Part shown: piece after piece, positions 36,953 to 45,603 of the stretch
How positions within the stretch are numbered: the first letter of the stretch is position 1
Layout: every line of letters starts with the position of its first letter
Assembly: GCA_965206395.1 (NCBI GenBank)
Contig: CBDBJK010000032.1
Coordinates: 124,001 to 188,000 of the forward strand
DNA: 64,000 nt
Source of the DNA: CBDBJK01 sp965206395
GTDB lineage: Bacteria; Chloroflexota; Dehalococcoidia; Lucifugimonadales; CATOSD01
Reading direction: 5' to 3'
Translations under genes and position numbers: made by a program
Notes under the pieces: model-generated
Told to the model about the DNA's origin: nothing
Databases searched by the model: none
What the model saw: only the letters and a program-made list of their open reading frames with translations

Positions 36953-39498
36953 TAACGCCGTCTCCTTTGCACCGGCAGCAGCCTACTCAGCACCTTGGCG
37001 AACAGGCTGCGCCTCATGCCTTTCCAGACCTGGTCAAGCTCCTTGGTCTCTTCTTCCGAGATATCCCGATTTCCGTATCGGCTGCCCGCGAATGCCCAGG
37101 CTATTTGCTGTGTTCCGGGCGCAATGGTCGGAAAGGCGTTACTCAAGGCCGTGGCGTATTCAACAGGAGTCTGGTTGGCTCCTCGTTTGATACCGGCCCA
37201 TGCCCCTAGCCGACTCATCTTCGTGTACGCCTTTTCAACTGGTGTGGCGTTGCCAAGACCCCTCGTCCATATCAACTGAAATATGAGCCAGACAATACCT
37301 ATGACCCCTAGCACGATTCCTACTCGTGTCAGCAGCCCAACAATATCAATGGAGAAGCCCCCGCTAGAACCATCGAAAGAGGACAAGTCAGCAGCGCCAT
37401 CCAGAAGTTCCTCCAAGAGGTCATCCAGCCCATCATCGGTGGTATCATCGCCAGTCGTCCTGTCTGGCAACAGGTCCGAGCCTGGGCCGGAGAGCAAGCT
37501 TCGTTCTTGCTCCGGCCATTTCGGAGTCGGCTCGAAGTCAATCCAGCCATAGTCTGGGAAATAGACCTGTGCCCAGCCGTGACTGTCGGAGTCACGGATA
37601 ATCCTGACCTCCGACTCGCTGTCGTATTCGCCTGGAGCATATCCTGCGGCCATGCGTGTGGGCACGTCGACGGCGCGAAGCAGGACGGTCATGGATGAGC
37701 CGAAGTAATCACTGTATCCTGTTTGGGTTTCAAATAGGAAATAGTCTACACCGTCGGAACCGGCTGGAGGCGCAGAGATGTCCTGCGAGTAGACGAAAGT
37801 GGAACCTCTCAGATAGCTCTGTATGGCTAGCGCCTTGTCGAGAGAATTGTCGGCTCTTTGCGTGAGATTTACCGCCAGATCGCGCACTCTCTGAGGTAGG
37901 TTTGCTGGTAGTTGCAGGTAATGGTCCGTGATGAATCTGTTGTAATCAGTGCTCGCCTCTCTAAGTTCGTCATCGGTCGCAAGCGAAACGAAGGAGATCA
38001 TTGAATAGGCTTCATCGGATTTGAGCGGCTTGGCAAACTCCCAGGAGACGATCTCAGGCGTGATTGGCTCCTTCCTCGCCAGCGTAACTGTTTCCACCAA
38101 ACGTCTGTCTTCACCTGATCCTCGTTTGTAGGTAATGTCCGTCAGCACGAGGTCTGAAGGTAGATTTCTGGCAATAAACGATTCTACGAATTCGTTATTT
38201 GCTCTTGATTCGATTTCTCTTTTCAACACGGTGGATAATTCTTGGATATCTCCAGGCAGCGTGGGGTCTTGAGAAAGATTGAACAGATCGACAGTGAACT
38301 CCATTGGCACGAGCGATTCTACTACTGCGTCGCGGCTTACCCAGTCCAGGCTTCCGCCTGAGAGAAAGTCGGAGGTGTCAAAGCTGAGTTGAAGGCTCTG
38401 GGTCACGGGCACACGTTTCGCCGTGTCTCCTCTTGGAGGCGGCACGGCTTCCGGGCCTGCTTTAATCGATTGGGTGTCGCCCGCAATCCATCCTTGAGGC
38501 GTATACTCGCTATAGGTCTGGGATAGCCAGTAGGATGGATAGTCCGTAATGGCCCAGAATACGGTTTCACCGCCAAAGGAAATCTTGCCCGTGAACGGAA
38601 GCGTCTTTCCAAAGAGACGACCAGGAAGATTCTTGCGAGAGGGTATGGCGGAAAAGAGACGGGCGAACTCGTCTTCTAGATTTTCTATGGGCGAGCGAGC
38701 TGCTCTCCATACGCTGGCAAGTGTGGGTGAGACGATCACGTTCATCGGCAACAACGCAGCCACGATCAACACCACGAAGCTAAACCATATTGCCGAGTTG
38801 ATGGTGAGCCAACTACTAACGGGGCTGAATTCTATCCCTGTTTTGGCCCATACCTGATGGCTTTGCACTATGCTCAATCGCACGACCAACAGTATGGCCA
38901 GGAAAGCAAATACGAAGAAATTGACCACGAACCTGTCGGGTAGGAAGCTGAGGTTGGTTAATATGGCTGTGCCCATAAGCAGGACGCCAACCCAGACGTT
39001 GTTGCTTCGGAAGATGAACCAGGAGCTAATGTAGGCTATCAGCCATCCGGCGGCCAGAATCGCCAGCGTGAAGGGAATCAGGTCTGTGCTGATACCGCCC
39101 GATGAGGCCGCGTCGTACCAGATGTTCAGGCGGCTCCACAGCATCTGCACTTGAGTTCCGATGGGTTCGTTTTCTATGAGAGAGGAAGCCTGCCATACCA
39201 CAACCACGAATCCGAGGATAAGGGCGACCAGGTGCATGAAAACCGCAGGGACTCTTACCTTGGCTAGCAGCAGACCCGCGACAGCCGCCCAGATCATCAA
39301 ATTGAGCAGACTCGGTGTTTCCGCCCATTTCGCTGTCGTCACCGAGTTCCCGACGACCACGAGCGCCAAGATCAGGAAGACAAAAGTTGACCAGCCCTGG
39401 CTTGGAGTATACCGCTCATACAGTACCAGCAGCGGGTGCTTGTTCTTCGGTTCCGTGTAACCAGAAGGATACAGAATCGCTATCGGGTTAGCGCTCAC
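36952..39498 (-). CDS. TgpA-like membrane transglutaminase-domain protein with Cys-to-Ser change
   Basis: 848 residues. GTG 39498 overlaps the DUF58 stop (GTGA). About six N-terminal helices (DUF3488-like) lead to a large extracytoplasmic region with the transglutaminase core at about residues 575-660, then one more helix (GIVLGVIGIVWLIFQLIW) and a cytoplasmic DUF4129-like tail. Catalytic His (H640, SDSHGW) and Asp (IDFEPTP) are present. The nucleophile position reads TGYSDYFGS with S596 (AGT) where relatives have GYCDYFAS. Partner of MoxR and DUF58 proteins; cleavage or cross-linking activity is doubtful. Confidence 0.88.
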   Translation of the reverse strand: MSANPIAILYPSGYTEPKNKHPLLVLYERYTPSQGWSTFVFLILALVVVGNSVTTAKWAETPSLLNLMIWAAVAGLLLAKVRVPAVFMHLVALILGFVVVVWQASSLIENEPIGTQVQMLWSRLNIWYDAASSGGISTDLIPFTLAILAAGWLIAYISSWFIFRSNNVWVGVLLMGTAILTNLSFLPDRFVVNFFVFAFLAILLVVRLSIVQSHQVWAKTGIEFSPVSSWLTINSAIWFSFVVLIVAALLPMNVIVSPTLASVWRAARSPIENLEDEFARLFSAIPSRKNLPGRLFGKTLPFTGKISFGGETVFWAITDYPSYWLSQTYSEYTPQGWIAGDTQSIKAGPEAVPPPRGDTAKRVPVTQSLQLSFDTSDFLSGGSLDWVSRDAVVESLVPMEFTVDLFNLSQDPTLPGDIQELSTVLKREIESRANNEFVESFIARNLPSDLVLTDITYKRGSGEDRRLVETVTLARKEPITPEIVSWEFAKPLKSDEAYSMISFVSLATDDELREASTDYNRFITDHYLQLPANLPQRVRDLAVNLTQRADNSLDKALAIQSYLRGSTFVYSQDISAPPAGSDGVDYFLFETQTGYSDYFGSSMTVLLRAVDVPTRMAAGYAPGEYDSESEVRIIRDSDSHGWAQVYFPDYGWIDFEPTPKWPEQERSLLSGPGSDLLPDRTTGDDTTDDGLDDLLEELLDGAADLSSFDGSSGGFSIDIVGLLTRVGIVLGVIGIVWLIFQLIWTRGLGNATPVEKAYTKMSRLGAWAGIKRGANQTPVEYATALSNAFPTIAPGTQQIAWAFAGSRYGNRDISEEETKELDQVWKGMRRSLFAKVLSRLLPVQRRRR

Positions 39499-40718
39499 CG
39501 TCCTGCCTCCATCTCCTCCAGGTTCATATCGCTCTGCGAATCAGGGATGGTATATGTGCGGCTCATCGCTACAGGTATATCGTCGCCCTTTTTGACTACG
39601 TACGGCGGAATGCCGGACTCATACAGTGCGGGAACAATGTCTAGCGTCTGGAAAATTCCTCCAAAGCTAGGCCCATCCAGCAGGACTACGGCTACTCTCA
39701 CGCGTCGCCTGGTAAGCTCTCTCAGCGCCAGCACCCAATTCAAACGGTGCGATGGAGTTATGACAATAAGCGAGCTATGATAGCCCCACAAAGCCTCTTC
39801 CCTGGGCATGACTCCTTCTAGGGAGACGGTGCCCTCGGCCTTGCTCATGGCGAGGAATTCCATCATGCGGTCAAACTGACCCGTGCCGGTTTCCGCGGGA
39901 AGGAAGTATCGCTGGTCTCCGTAAGATATGAGGCCTACGGGCATTTCGGCTTCAAGATACTTCTTGGCTAGTGATGCGGCAATCGCGACGCCATACTCGT
40001 CCGTACTTTCCTCCAGTTCTCCTGCCTGGACTTCCGTATGGAGGTCTACAAGCAGCCAGACATCGCTTGATAAACCAAGATCAAATTCCTTCGACATGAG
40101 TCGTCCTAGACGAGCGGTGCTGTTCCAATGAACGCGGCTGATGCTGTCCCCGAAAGCGTAGTCTCGGACGCTGGAGGCGTGAGGAGTAAGATTGTGGCTT
40201 CGCCTTCTTGCGGAGCTTTCGCCGGAAAGGTCGGCGGTTGGTATGGCGAACCCAGGAATGTCGTATGTGCGCGGGTACACGGTCAGAGTGTTTGTCCCGC
40301 AATATGTCTTATCGCGCCGAAACAGCCCGAGCGCGTCGGTGTTGGACACCCTGACAGGCCCCATCGTGTAGACGCCACGCTTGCGAGCGGGGGTGAGAGT
40401 CCTCCAGGAGCGAAAGCTGTGTGCCGATAGGCTTAGAGCCATGCCGCTGGAATAGCCTGGAAGATCTGTGAGGTCCTCAATCTCCAGAATAGGCTTCGGC
40501 AGTCTGCTCAGGTTGCGTATAGTGATGCGCTCCTCGATGTCGTCGCCCACACGCACTCTCTGGCTTCTCCGGTCAACCTCCACTTCGAGCGACTGCAGGC
40601 TGAGCCAGTTCCACACGAAGCTGAGGATGGCTGCGATACCAAGGATGTATAGCAACCGGTAGAAAAGCCCGAAGCCCGTAGACATGCCCGTGAACACGGT
40701 GACACCCATGAGGGCCAA
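39495..40718 (-). CDS. DUF58 domain protein
   Basis: About 407 residues with two N-terminal membrane helices (LFYRLLYILGIAAILSFVW). The DUF58 signature SVRDYAFGDSISRVHWNSTARLG is followed by a von Willebrand-A-like fold (DVWLLVDLHTEVQ; SLIVITPSHRLNW). The start is uncertain: TTG 40718 has no good ribosome site, and the frame stays open to the MoxR stop, where AGGAG lies before an ATA codon. These proteins work with MoxR ATPases in envelope-linked assembly or stress responses. Confidence 0.85.
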   Translation of the reverse strand: MALMGVTVFTGMSTGFGLFYRLLYILGIAAILSFVWNWLSLQSLEVEVDRRSQRVRVGDDIEERITIRNLSRLPKPILEIEDLTDLPGYSSGMALSLSAHSFRSWRTLTPARKRGVYTMGPVRVSNTDALGLFRRDKTYCGTNTLTVYPRTYDIPGFAIPTADLSGESSARRRSHNLTPHASSVRDYAFGDSISRVHWNSTARLGRLMSKEFDLGLSSDVWLLVDLHTEVQAGELEESTDEYGVAIAASLAKKYLEAEMPVGLISYGDQRYFLPAETGTGQFDRMMEFLAMSKAEGTVSLEGVMPREEALWGYHSSLIVITPSHRLNWVLALRELTRRRVRVAVVLLDGPSFGGIFQTLDIVPALYESGIPPYVVKKGDDIPVAMSRTYTIPDSQSDMNLEEMEAGR

Positions 40719-40767
40719 GACGAGGTAGAACCTTTTTAGTATGAATGCCTTCGCTCTAAGTATGGCG

Positions 40768-41739
40768 TCAACTCCTGAACCAGCCTCTTGCTTCGGCTCC
40801 GGGCACCGGAATCTGGCCTACAAGGGTGGATATGATCTCTCTTCCGTGTATTCCGCGCATTCTCGCGGCGGCTGAGACGATAATACGGTGGCTTAACATT
40901 GACACGGCCAACTCTTTTACGTCGTCCGGCAGCACGAACTCTCTCCCCCGAATCAGTGCCAGCGCTTGCGCCGCCCTGAATTGCCCCAGCGATCCTCTAG
41001 GGGAGCTTCCCAGGGCAACGTCGGGATGGTCTCGCGTTGCCTCTGTGATCGTTACAATATATCGCTTTATAAGATCGTCCACGTATACGTTCTTCACGGC
41101 TTCCTGAAGATCGATAATCTCTTTATCAGTAGTCACCGCCTGGAGTGAATCGATTGGGTGATTCATCTCCTGGCCCTCGACTATGGCTAGCTCTTCCTCT
41201 GTGGATGGGTAGCCAAGAGTAATCATAAGAAGGAAGCGGTCAAGCTGGGCTTCGGGAAGAGGAAATGTTCCTTCGTACTCGATGGGGTTTTGGGTCGCCA
41301 TTACCAGGAACGGCCTGGGGATAAGATGGGTGATCCCTTCGACGGTGACCTGATGCTCATCCATGGCTTCCAACAGCGCTGATTGGGTCTTAGGAGTGGC
41401 TCGGTTGATTTCGTCTGCAAGCACAATCTGGGAGATAATTGGGCCTGCTCTGAACTCGAACTCACCTGTCTTCTGGTTGTAAATGGAAACACCCGTTATG
41501 TCGGTGGGTAGCAAATCGGGTGTGAACTGTATGCGCTTGAAGTCGCTTCCTGATGAAACCGCGATGCTCCTTGCAAGCATGGTCTTGCCGACACCGGGCA
41601 CGTCTTCTATCAGAGCGTGACCTTGACACATCAGGGTGATGACCCCAAGCTCTACGGCCGTCTCTTTGCCGATTATGACTTTCTTTACGTTTTCTATAAT
41701 ACGCTGGGCGACTTCTCTAGCCAGTTCTAGATCCTGCAA
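40768..41739 (-). CDS. MoxR-family AAA+ ATPase
   Basis: About 323 residues. TTG 41739 follows GAGGAGA; a TTG at 41754 is also in frame. Walker A is EDVPGVGKTMLA, Walker B IVLADEINRATPKTQSALLEAM, sensor 1 FLVMATQNPIEYEGTFPLPEAQLDRF, split across 41300-41210. The C-terminal lid contains SSPRGSLGQFRAAQALA. First gene of the MoxR-DUF58-transglutaminase-Ogt operon. MoxR proteins act as chaperones for metal-cofactor or envelope complexes. Confidence 0.94.
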   Translation of the reverse strand: MQDLELAREVAQRIIENVKKVIIGKETAVELGVITLMCQGHALIEDVPGVGKTMLARSIAVSSGSDFKRIQFTPDLLPTDITGVSIYNQKTGEFEFRAGPIISQIVLADEINRATPKTQSALLEAMDEHQVTVEGITHLIPRPFLVMATQNPIEYEGTFPLPEAQLDRFLLMITLGYPSTEEELAIVEGQEMNHPIDSLQAVTTDKEIIDLQEAVKNVYVDDLIKRYIVTITEATRDHPDVALGSSPRGSLGQFRAAQALALIRGREFVLPDDVKELAVSMLSHRIIVSAAARMRGIHGREIISTLVGQIPVPGAEARGWFRS

Positions 41740-42086
41740 AATGGCTCTCCTCAAAGCTATAAAAGGACGCGCTAGTCAACAAGAGCGCGGGGCGGTTTGG
41801 CTGCGTTCGATGAGCTATACGGCAAAGAGAAAGGTTCGGATTCTTATCATTCGTTTTGTCATCGAAGCGCTGAGATGTGACGAAGAGCTTGACCTGCGGC
41901 GCGTTTTATCCTTAACTCTCGAAACACTGCCCGCCATGTTATCATATCGGATTTGCGGCCTGTCTGTCCACATCGTAAAGCCGGGGCACTTGCGTTGCCT
42001 ATCCTGGTATTCGATATAACAAAGGGTGGACGAAGCTAATGCCTGTCCACCCATGACACTAAGATTGCCAAGACGGCCCAACGCCG
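41740..42086. other. intergenic region between rhodanese and MoxR genes
   Basis: Holds the rhodanese terminator (42016-42052) and presumably the MoxR promoter. No gene is seen. Confidence 0.5.
42016..42052 (-). terminator. rho-independent terminator of the rhodanese gene
   Basis: On the - strand GGGTGGAC (42052-42045) pairs with GTCCACCC (42031-42024), followed by TTTGTTAT. It lies 35 nt after the TAG at 42087-42089 but 176 nt after the in-frame TGA. This supports the longer reading of the gene. Confidence 0.75.
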
Positions 42087-42929
42087 CTAGCTGCCGGATG
42101 ACTCCAATACAAGGGGCGTATCGTCGCGATTTGCCCACTCCCCCATAGACCCATCGTAGTTGCGTGCGTCTTTGTAGCCCAACAGGGAGAGGACGAATAC
42201 TCCGTGCGCCGCACGGATACCACCCTGTCAATAAGTTATGACCTGTTTTTCAGGCGTAACACCTACCTTCTCAAGCATGGCTCGCAACTCGTGAGCGGGT
42301 CTGATTGTCTGGTACGGCCCGTCCGAGAGGAAGTTGAGCCATTCCAGGTGGACAGCGCCCGGAATGTGACCAGCTCTGCTATTTCCTCGGGTGTTTGTGC
42401 CATCCCATTCGCCGTCAGACCGAACATCCAGGAACACTACCTCTGGATTGCCCACGCTTGAGATTCCGTAATCCAGCTTGCATATTATGTCCGGGTTCAC
42501 ATTGACGGTGAATTTGGCCTTGGGAAGCTTGATGCCGTCTCCAACAGCAGCCGGACGTCCCTCACCAAACCACTTTCCCCAGCCGCCATTGAGAACCTTC
42601 ACGTTGGTATGGCCGTAGTAGTTCATCACCCACCAGAACCGTGTGGCGCTGAGACCCCAACCGCTATCGTAGGTTACGACGAGGTTATTGTCGCCAATGC
42701 CCATGTTCTCCACAAGCTCGGTAAACGACTCTGCGGGCATCACTTGCGGGTAATTGGGGTCTTGGATGTATGGGTGCACTCTTAGGCCCACAGCGTTCTT
42801 TATGTGGGCGCGTCTGTATGCGTCGAACGGCTCGCAATCCACTATTCGAATGTTCGGGTCGTCCAGATGGGCCTCCAGCCAGTCGGTCTCCACGAGGAGG
42901 TCTGGGCGGACATATCCCTCTGTAGCCAT
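42087..42929 (-). CDS. thiosulfate/3-mercaptopyruvate sulfurtransferase (rhodanese) with in-frame TGA at the catalytic Cys, candidate selenoprotein
   Basis: ATG 42929 follows GGAGGTGA. Two rhodanese domains: the N-terminal, non-catalytic one (LVVTYDSGWGLSATRFWWV, Asp in place of Cys) and the C-terminal, catalytic one (VVFLDVRSDGEWDG, GHIPGAVHLEW). At codon 234 the expected CxxGxR loop reads ITY-TGA-QGGIRAAHG. Translation through TGA (42228-42230) continues as FVLSLLGYKDARNYDGSMGEW to TAG 42087, giving 280 codons, the normal family length. A SECIS-like hairpin follows the TGA. Selenocysteine at the sulfur-transfer residue is the attractive reading; a nonsense mutation is the alternative. No other disruption is seen. 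Confidence 0.8.
42201..42217 (-). promoter_or_regulatory. candidate bacterial SECIS element
   Basis: On the mRNA, TCCGTGC-GGC-GCACGGA forms a perfect 7-bp stem with loop GGC. It begins 10 nt after the in-frame TGA, so the loop starts 17 nt after it. Known bacterial SECIS hairpins have an apical loop 16-37 nt from the UGA with G in the first two loop positions. It could extend by CAGGG/CCCTG outer pairing. Confidence 0.6.
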
Positions 42930-43247
42930 GCAGTCACCTCCGAAAGTAGGAATCTATGTCGGAGTATACTACAGATGCGGCCTCCCGTCCTCTATCGCCG
43001 CCTTCGATAGGCGTATTGGCTTGACTTCTGGATATGCTCCTGCTGCTCCATGCTGACAGGCTCCCATCTGGGTGCATCTCACTGTCTTCACATGGCCTCC
43101 AAACCAACTCCCTCCATGCCCCACTGTTCTCAAACAAGGCGGCTACGCTGTTTACACTGCGCCACCACAGCACACACACCAACCCGGTGTTACATTAGTG
43201 GTGAGGTAAATAGACGAATAAGTTCACCAAAAGGAAGATAAATTAAG
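42930..43247. other. divergent intergenic region
   Basis: Lies between the rhodanese gene and a 28-codon frame. On the - strand TAGTATACT (about 42972) could be the rhodanese -10 box. No gene is seen. Confidence 0.4.
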
Positions 43248-43334
43248 ATGAAGAAGCTAGCGGCAATAATCCTGACGACCGGGGCAGGTTGGGGGTTGAT
43301 GCTCTTCTGGTTTACACTTGCCATTCCAAAATAG
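43248..43334 (+). CDS. 28-residue single-helix membrane peptide
   Basis: ATG 43248 follows AAGGAAG and encodes KKLAAIILTT, then GAGWGLMLFWFTLAIPK: two Lys, then one membrane helix. The stop at 43332-43334 is directly followed by a stable hairpin. Such size and topology are typical of small membrane regulators or of type I toxin-like peptides. No homologue is known to me. Confidence 0.45.
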   Translation: MKKLAAIILTTGAGWGLMLFWFTLAIPK

Positions 43335-43337
43335 AAA

Positions 43338-43385
43338 GGCGCGGAACTCCCGGAAGTGATGTAAACTTCCGAATGGCGCCGCGCC
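43338..43385 (+). terminator. stable nested hairpin, probable terminator
   Basis: GGCGCGG (43338-43344) pairs with CCGCGCC (43379-43385); inside, CGGAAGT (43351-43357) pairs with ACTTCCG (43365-43371). GCTTTGTGCTTTGTG follows. It ends the small membrane peptide gene. Confidence 0.55.
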
Positions 43386-43479
43386 GCTTTGTGCTTTGTG
43401 ACTCTTCGCTAGCCAGAAGATAACTATGGCGGGGTCTCGAATTTCAGGCTATGGCTTCACAGAGGCATTGAATGTGTCT

Positions 43480-43968
43480 CTATTCTATCGCCAGAGATTC
43501 CTCCAAGAGAATGTCCCTCTCTTTATCTGAGAGCACACTCTCAAGCTCCAGTAGGATTATCATCTTGTCGTCCAGCTTGGCGATTCCAAGCAGGTATTCG
43601 GAATCTGCGTTGGTAATCACCGACGAAGGCGGCTCGATAGCACTTGCGTGAATACGCAGCACCTCTGTGACCGCGTCCACGACAACCCCGATATCCTGTC
43701 CACCAATGTCCACGACTACGATGCGGTTGTCCTTACTTTCCTCCCCTACGTTAAGCCCAAACCTCTTGCTTAAGTCTACCACTGGAATGACTTTGCCTCT
43801 GAGGTTAATAACTCCTTCCACGAATTCAGGGGTTCGCGGCACTCTGGTGATTTCCTGCATACGGATGATTTCTCTGACAGCACCGATGTCCACACCATAG
43901 GACTCGGAGTCCAGGTCGAAGACCACCAATTGCTTTTCTGCCTGTGCGGTATCTACAGCCATTGCCAT
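43480..43968 (-). CDS. cheW: CheW-like chemotaxis/signalling adaptor
   Basis: 162 residues of one CheW domain: QLVVFDLDSESYGVDIGAVREI, RVPRTPEFVEGVINLRGKVIPVVDL and ILLELESVLSD. It couples receptors to a CheA-type kinase in the cytoplasm. No cheA or receptor gene is nearby; a membrane histidine kinase and solo receivers elsewhere in the window are not CheA-like. AAGGAG lies 13 nt before the first ATG. Confidence 0.92.
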   Translation of the reverse strand: MAMAVDTAQAEKQLVVFDLDSESYGVDIGAVREIIRMQEITRVPRTPEFVEGVINLRGKVIPVVDLSKRFGLNVGEESKDNRIVVVDIGGQDIGVVVDAVTEVLRIHASAIEPPSSVITNADSEYLLGIAKLDDKMIILLELESVLSDKERDILLEESLAIE

Positions 43969-44135
43969 CGTCTCTATTACTCCTTGTGGGTCATGTCGTG
44001 AGCGTACTTACTCTGACGAATCCCTATTCGTTAGCCTATGAGTTCTCACCGGCCGGTTCATAGCTCAATGGTGCGTCCGAGACATTCCAATGTAGGGTAC
44101 GCAACAACATCTTCTAAGAGCGTCTAACAAAACCA

Positions 44136-44498
44136 TTATTGGAACAGAAAGCGAGAGCAGATGATGGCACAACCTATGGCCAAGAAAGCCTCATGTATGT
44201 CTGCCCTGCGCTCATATCGAACCCGTAAGCGTCGGAACTGATGAAGCCAACTCAGGCTTCTCTCAACCACCCATCTATGCACACCCAACCCGCTGCCATG
44301 CGGCTCACCTCGCTTGGCCAGCAGCGGCCAGATATGTCGCTTCTTCAACTCCTTGCGAACAGGCTCAGAGTCATACCCTCTGTCTCCCTGCGCCTGAAGA
44401 GGACGCTTGCGAGGCCTGCCTCGCTTGCCCTTGACAGCAGGTATGGCATCCACCAACTCAAGGGCTTGGGTGACATCGTGAGCGTTCGCGCCAGTCAA
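44136..44498 (-). CDS. IS5-family transposase, second frame (OrfB)
   Basis: 120 residues, same sequence as the product at 2875-3237. The conserved two-frame layout in both copies argues for a programmed -1 shift and against random mutation. Confidence 0.82.
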   Translation of the reverse strand: MTGANAHDVTQALELVDAIPAVKGKRGRPRKRPLQAQGDRGYDSEPVRKELKKRHIWPLLAKRGEPHGSGLGVHRWVVERSLSWLHQFRRLRVRYERRADIHEAFLAIGCAIICSRFLFQ

Positions 44499-44530
44499 CC
44501 TGACCGCCAGTGGAATGCCCTGGGCATCGG

Positions 44531-44932
44531 TTATGATATGATGCTTGCTACCCGCCTTCGCCCTGTCCGTGGGGTTGGGGCCTGTTTTCTGCCCCCAAAA
44601 ACTGCTCGCACTGAAGCACTGTCCAGCACTGCGCGAGTCCAGTCTATGCGCTCAGCTGCTTGCAGGCGCTCAAGGCATACCAAGTGGATGCGCTCCCAGA
44701 CTCCCGACTGGTGCCAATCTCTGAGGCGCCTCCAGCAGGTCATCCCACTGCCACAGTCCATCTCCTTGGGTAGGTCTTCCCAGCCAATGCCTGTCTTTAG
44801 CACGAACAGTATCCCACTTAGGACCTGTCTGTCAGGTATCCTGGGCCTTCCTCCTTTCGGCTTCGGTGGTTGTGGCGGCAGTAAAGGTTGCACCAGTTCC
44901 CAGAATTCATCGCTTACAAGGGGCTTAGACAT
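44531..44932 (-). CDS. IS5-family transposase, first frame (OrfA)
   Basis: 133 residues with the same sequence as the product at 2441-2842, including the overlap and shift site before the second frame. Confidence 0.85.
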   Translation of the reverse strand: MSKPLVSDEFWELVQPLLPPQPPKPKGGRPRIPDRQVLSGILFVLKTGIGWEDLPKEMDCGSGMTCWRRLRDWHQSGVWERIHLVCLERLQAAERIDWTRAVLDSASVRAVFGGRKQAPTPRTGRRRVASIIS

Positions 44933-45249
44933 TAGGTCATCCTCCTCCAGAGAATGTCCAGATTCTAACCCCTTTTATTAGGTTTTGTTAGACGCTCTAA
45001 ATCTACTCTTTTACATCTATAAGCAAGATGTCGTTTATTCACGTGCGTTCACCGGATACAATCTGCACATGAATCTCAATTAACCTTTCGGTACTTTATT
45101 TTCATTAAAAGGTCTTTAATCGGAATATTTTTAAGGTGGAAGGAATGGTGAGGATAGCGGCCTTCCCTTGTGGTAAGATAGACCCCGCATCTTGTCCGGC
45201 GGTGGCCCAGAGCCGCATTTTGTCGTCGGCGAGTTTAGGAGGAGACGCC

Positions 45250-45603
45250 ATGCAGACCAACTATGACGTAGAAATGCATCTGGACGCAAAGGTGCCGATG
45301 AGCGATGGGGTTGACTTGTCCGCTGACATCTACCTTCCCAAGGCACAGGGAAAGTTTCCGGCAGTCCTGATGCGTACCCCGTACAACAACAATATGCCTC
45401 AGATGATTGAGAAGGCGCGAATGCTTGCGAACAACGGCTACGTGTGCGTCATGCAGGACATACGTGGTCGATGGGACTCGGAGATGCGCTCCGCGCATCA
45501 GACGATCTACCACAGCAGCGAGTATCCCTCGCACATTCTGCTGCCCATCCTTCCGCGGAAGGACGGCGCGATAATTAACATGGAGGCAACCTCATGCGCA
45601 TAG
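45250..45603 (+). pseudogene. CocE/NonD (S15) hydrolase remnant with internal deletion
   Basis: ATG 45250 follows AGGAGGAG. Residues 1-80 are the typical start of CocE/NonD hydrolases (VPMSDGVDLSADIYLPKAQG, VLMRTPYNNN, GYVCVMQDIRGRWDSE). The next segment, HQTIYHSSEYPSHILLPILPR, resembles the extreme C-terminus of the same family. About 450-500 residues, including the catalytic Ser, Asp and His, are missing between them. The palindromic repeat at 45548 lies in the tail, which then runs into junk residues. Confidence 0.65.
45548..45563. repeat. 16-bp palindromic repeat, copy 2
   Basis: TCCTTCCGCGGAAGGA, identical to the copies at 26327, 47993 and 58589; here directly after the remnant of the CocE C-terminus. 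Confidence 0.85.

Larger units (their letters stand above)
44118..44997 (-). mobile_element. IS5-family (IS427-like) insertion sequence, copy 2
   Basis: 880 bp with the same 17-bp inverted ends as copy 1. TAA is directly repeated outside both ends (44115-44117, 44998-45000). It is inserted between CheW and the CocE remnant and breaks no recognisable gene. Confidence 0.92.

Noticed and set aside
41815..42231. 138-codon open frame on the - strand overlapping the rhodanese tail
   Set aside because: It is a different frame from the conserved rhodanese sequence that runs through the TGA, with no ribosome site and no family resemblance.
42087..42929. TGA read as Trp (code 4/25) throughout the genome
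   Set aside because: Other genes in the window use TGA as a normal stop and TGG for Trp, and the TGA replaces a Cys, not a Trp.
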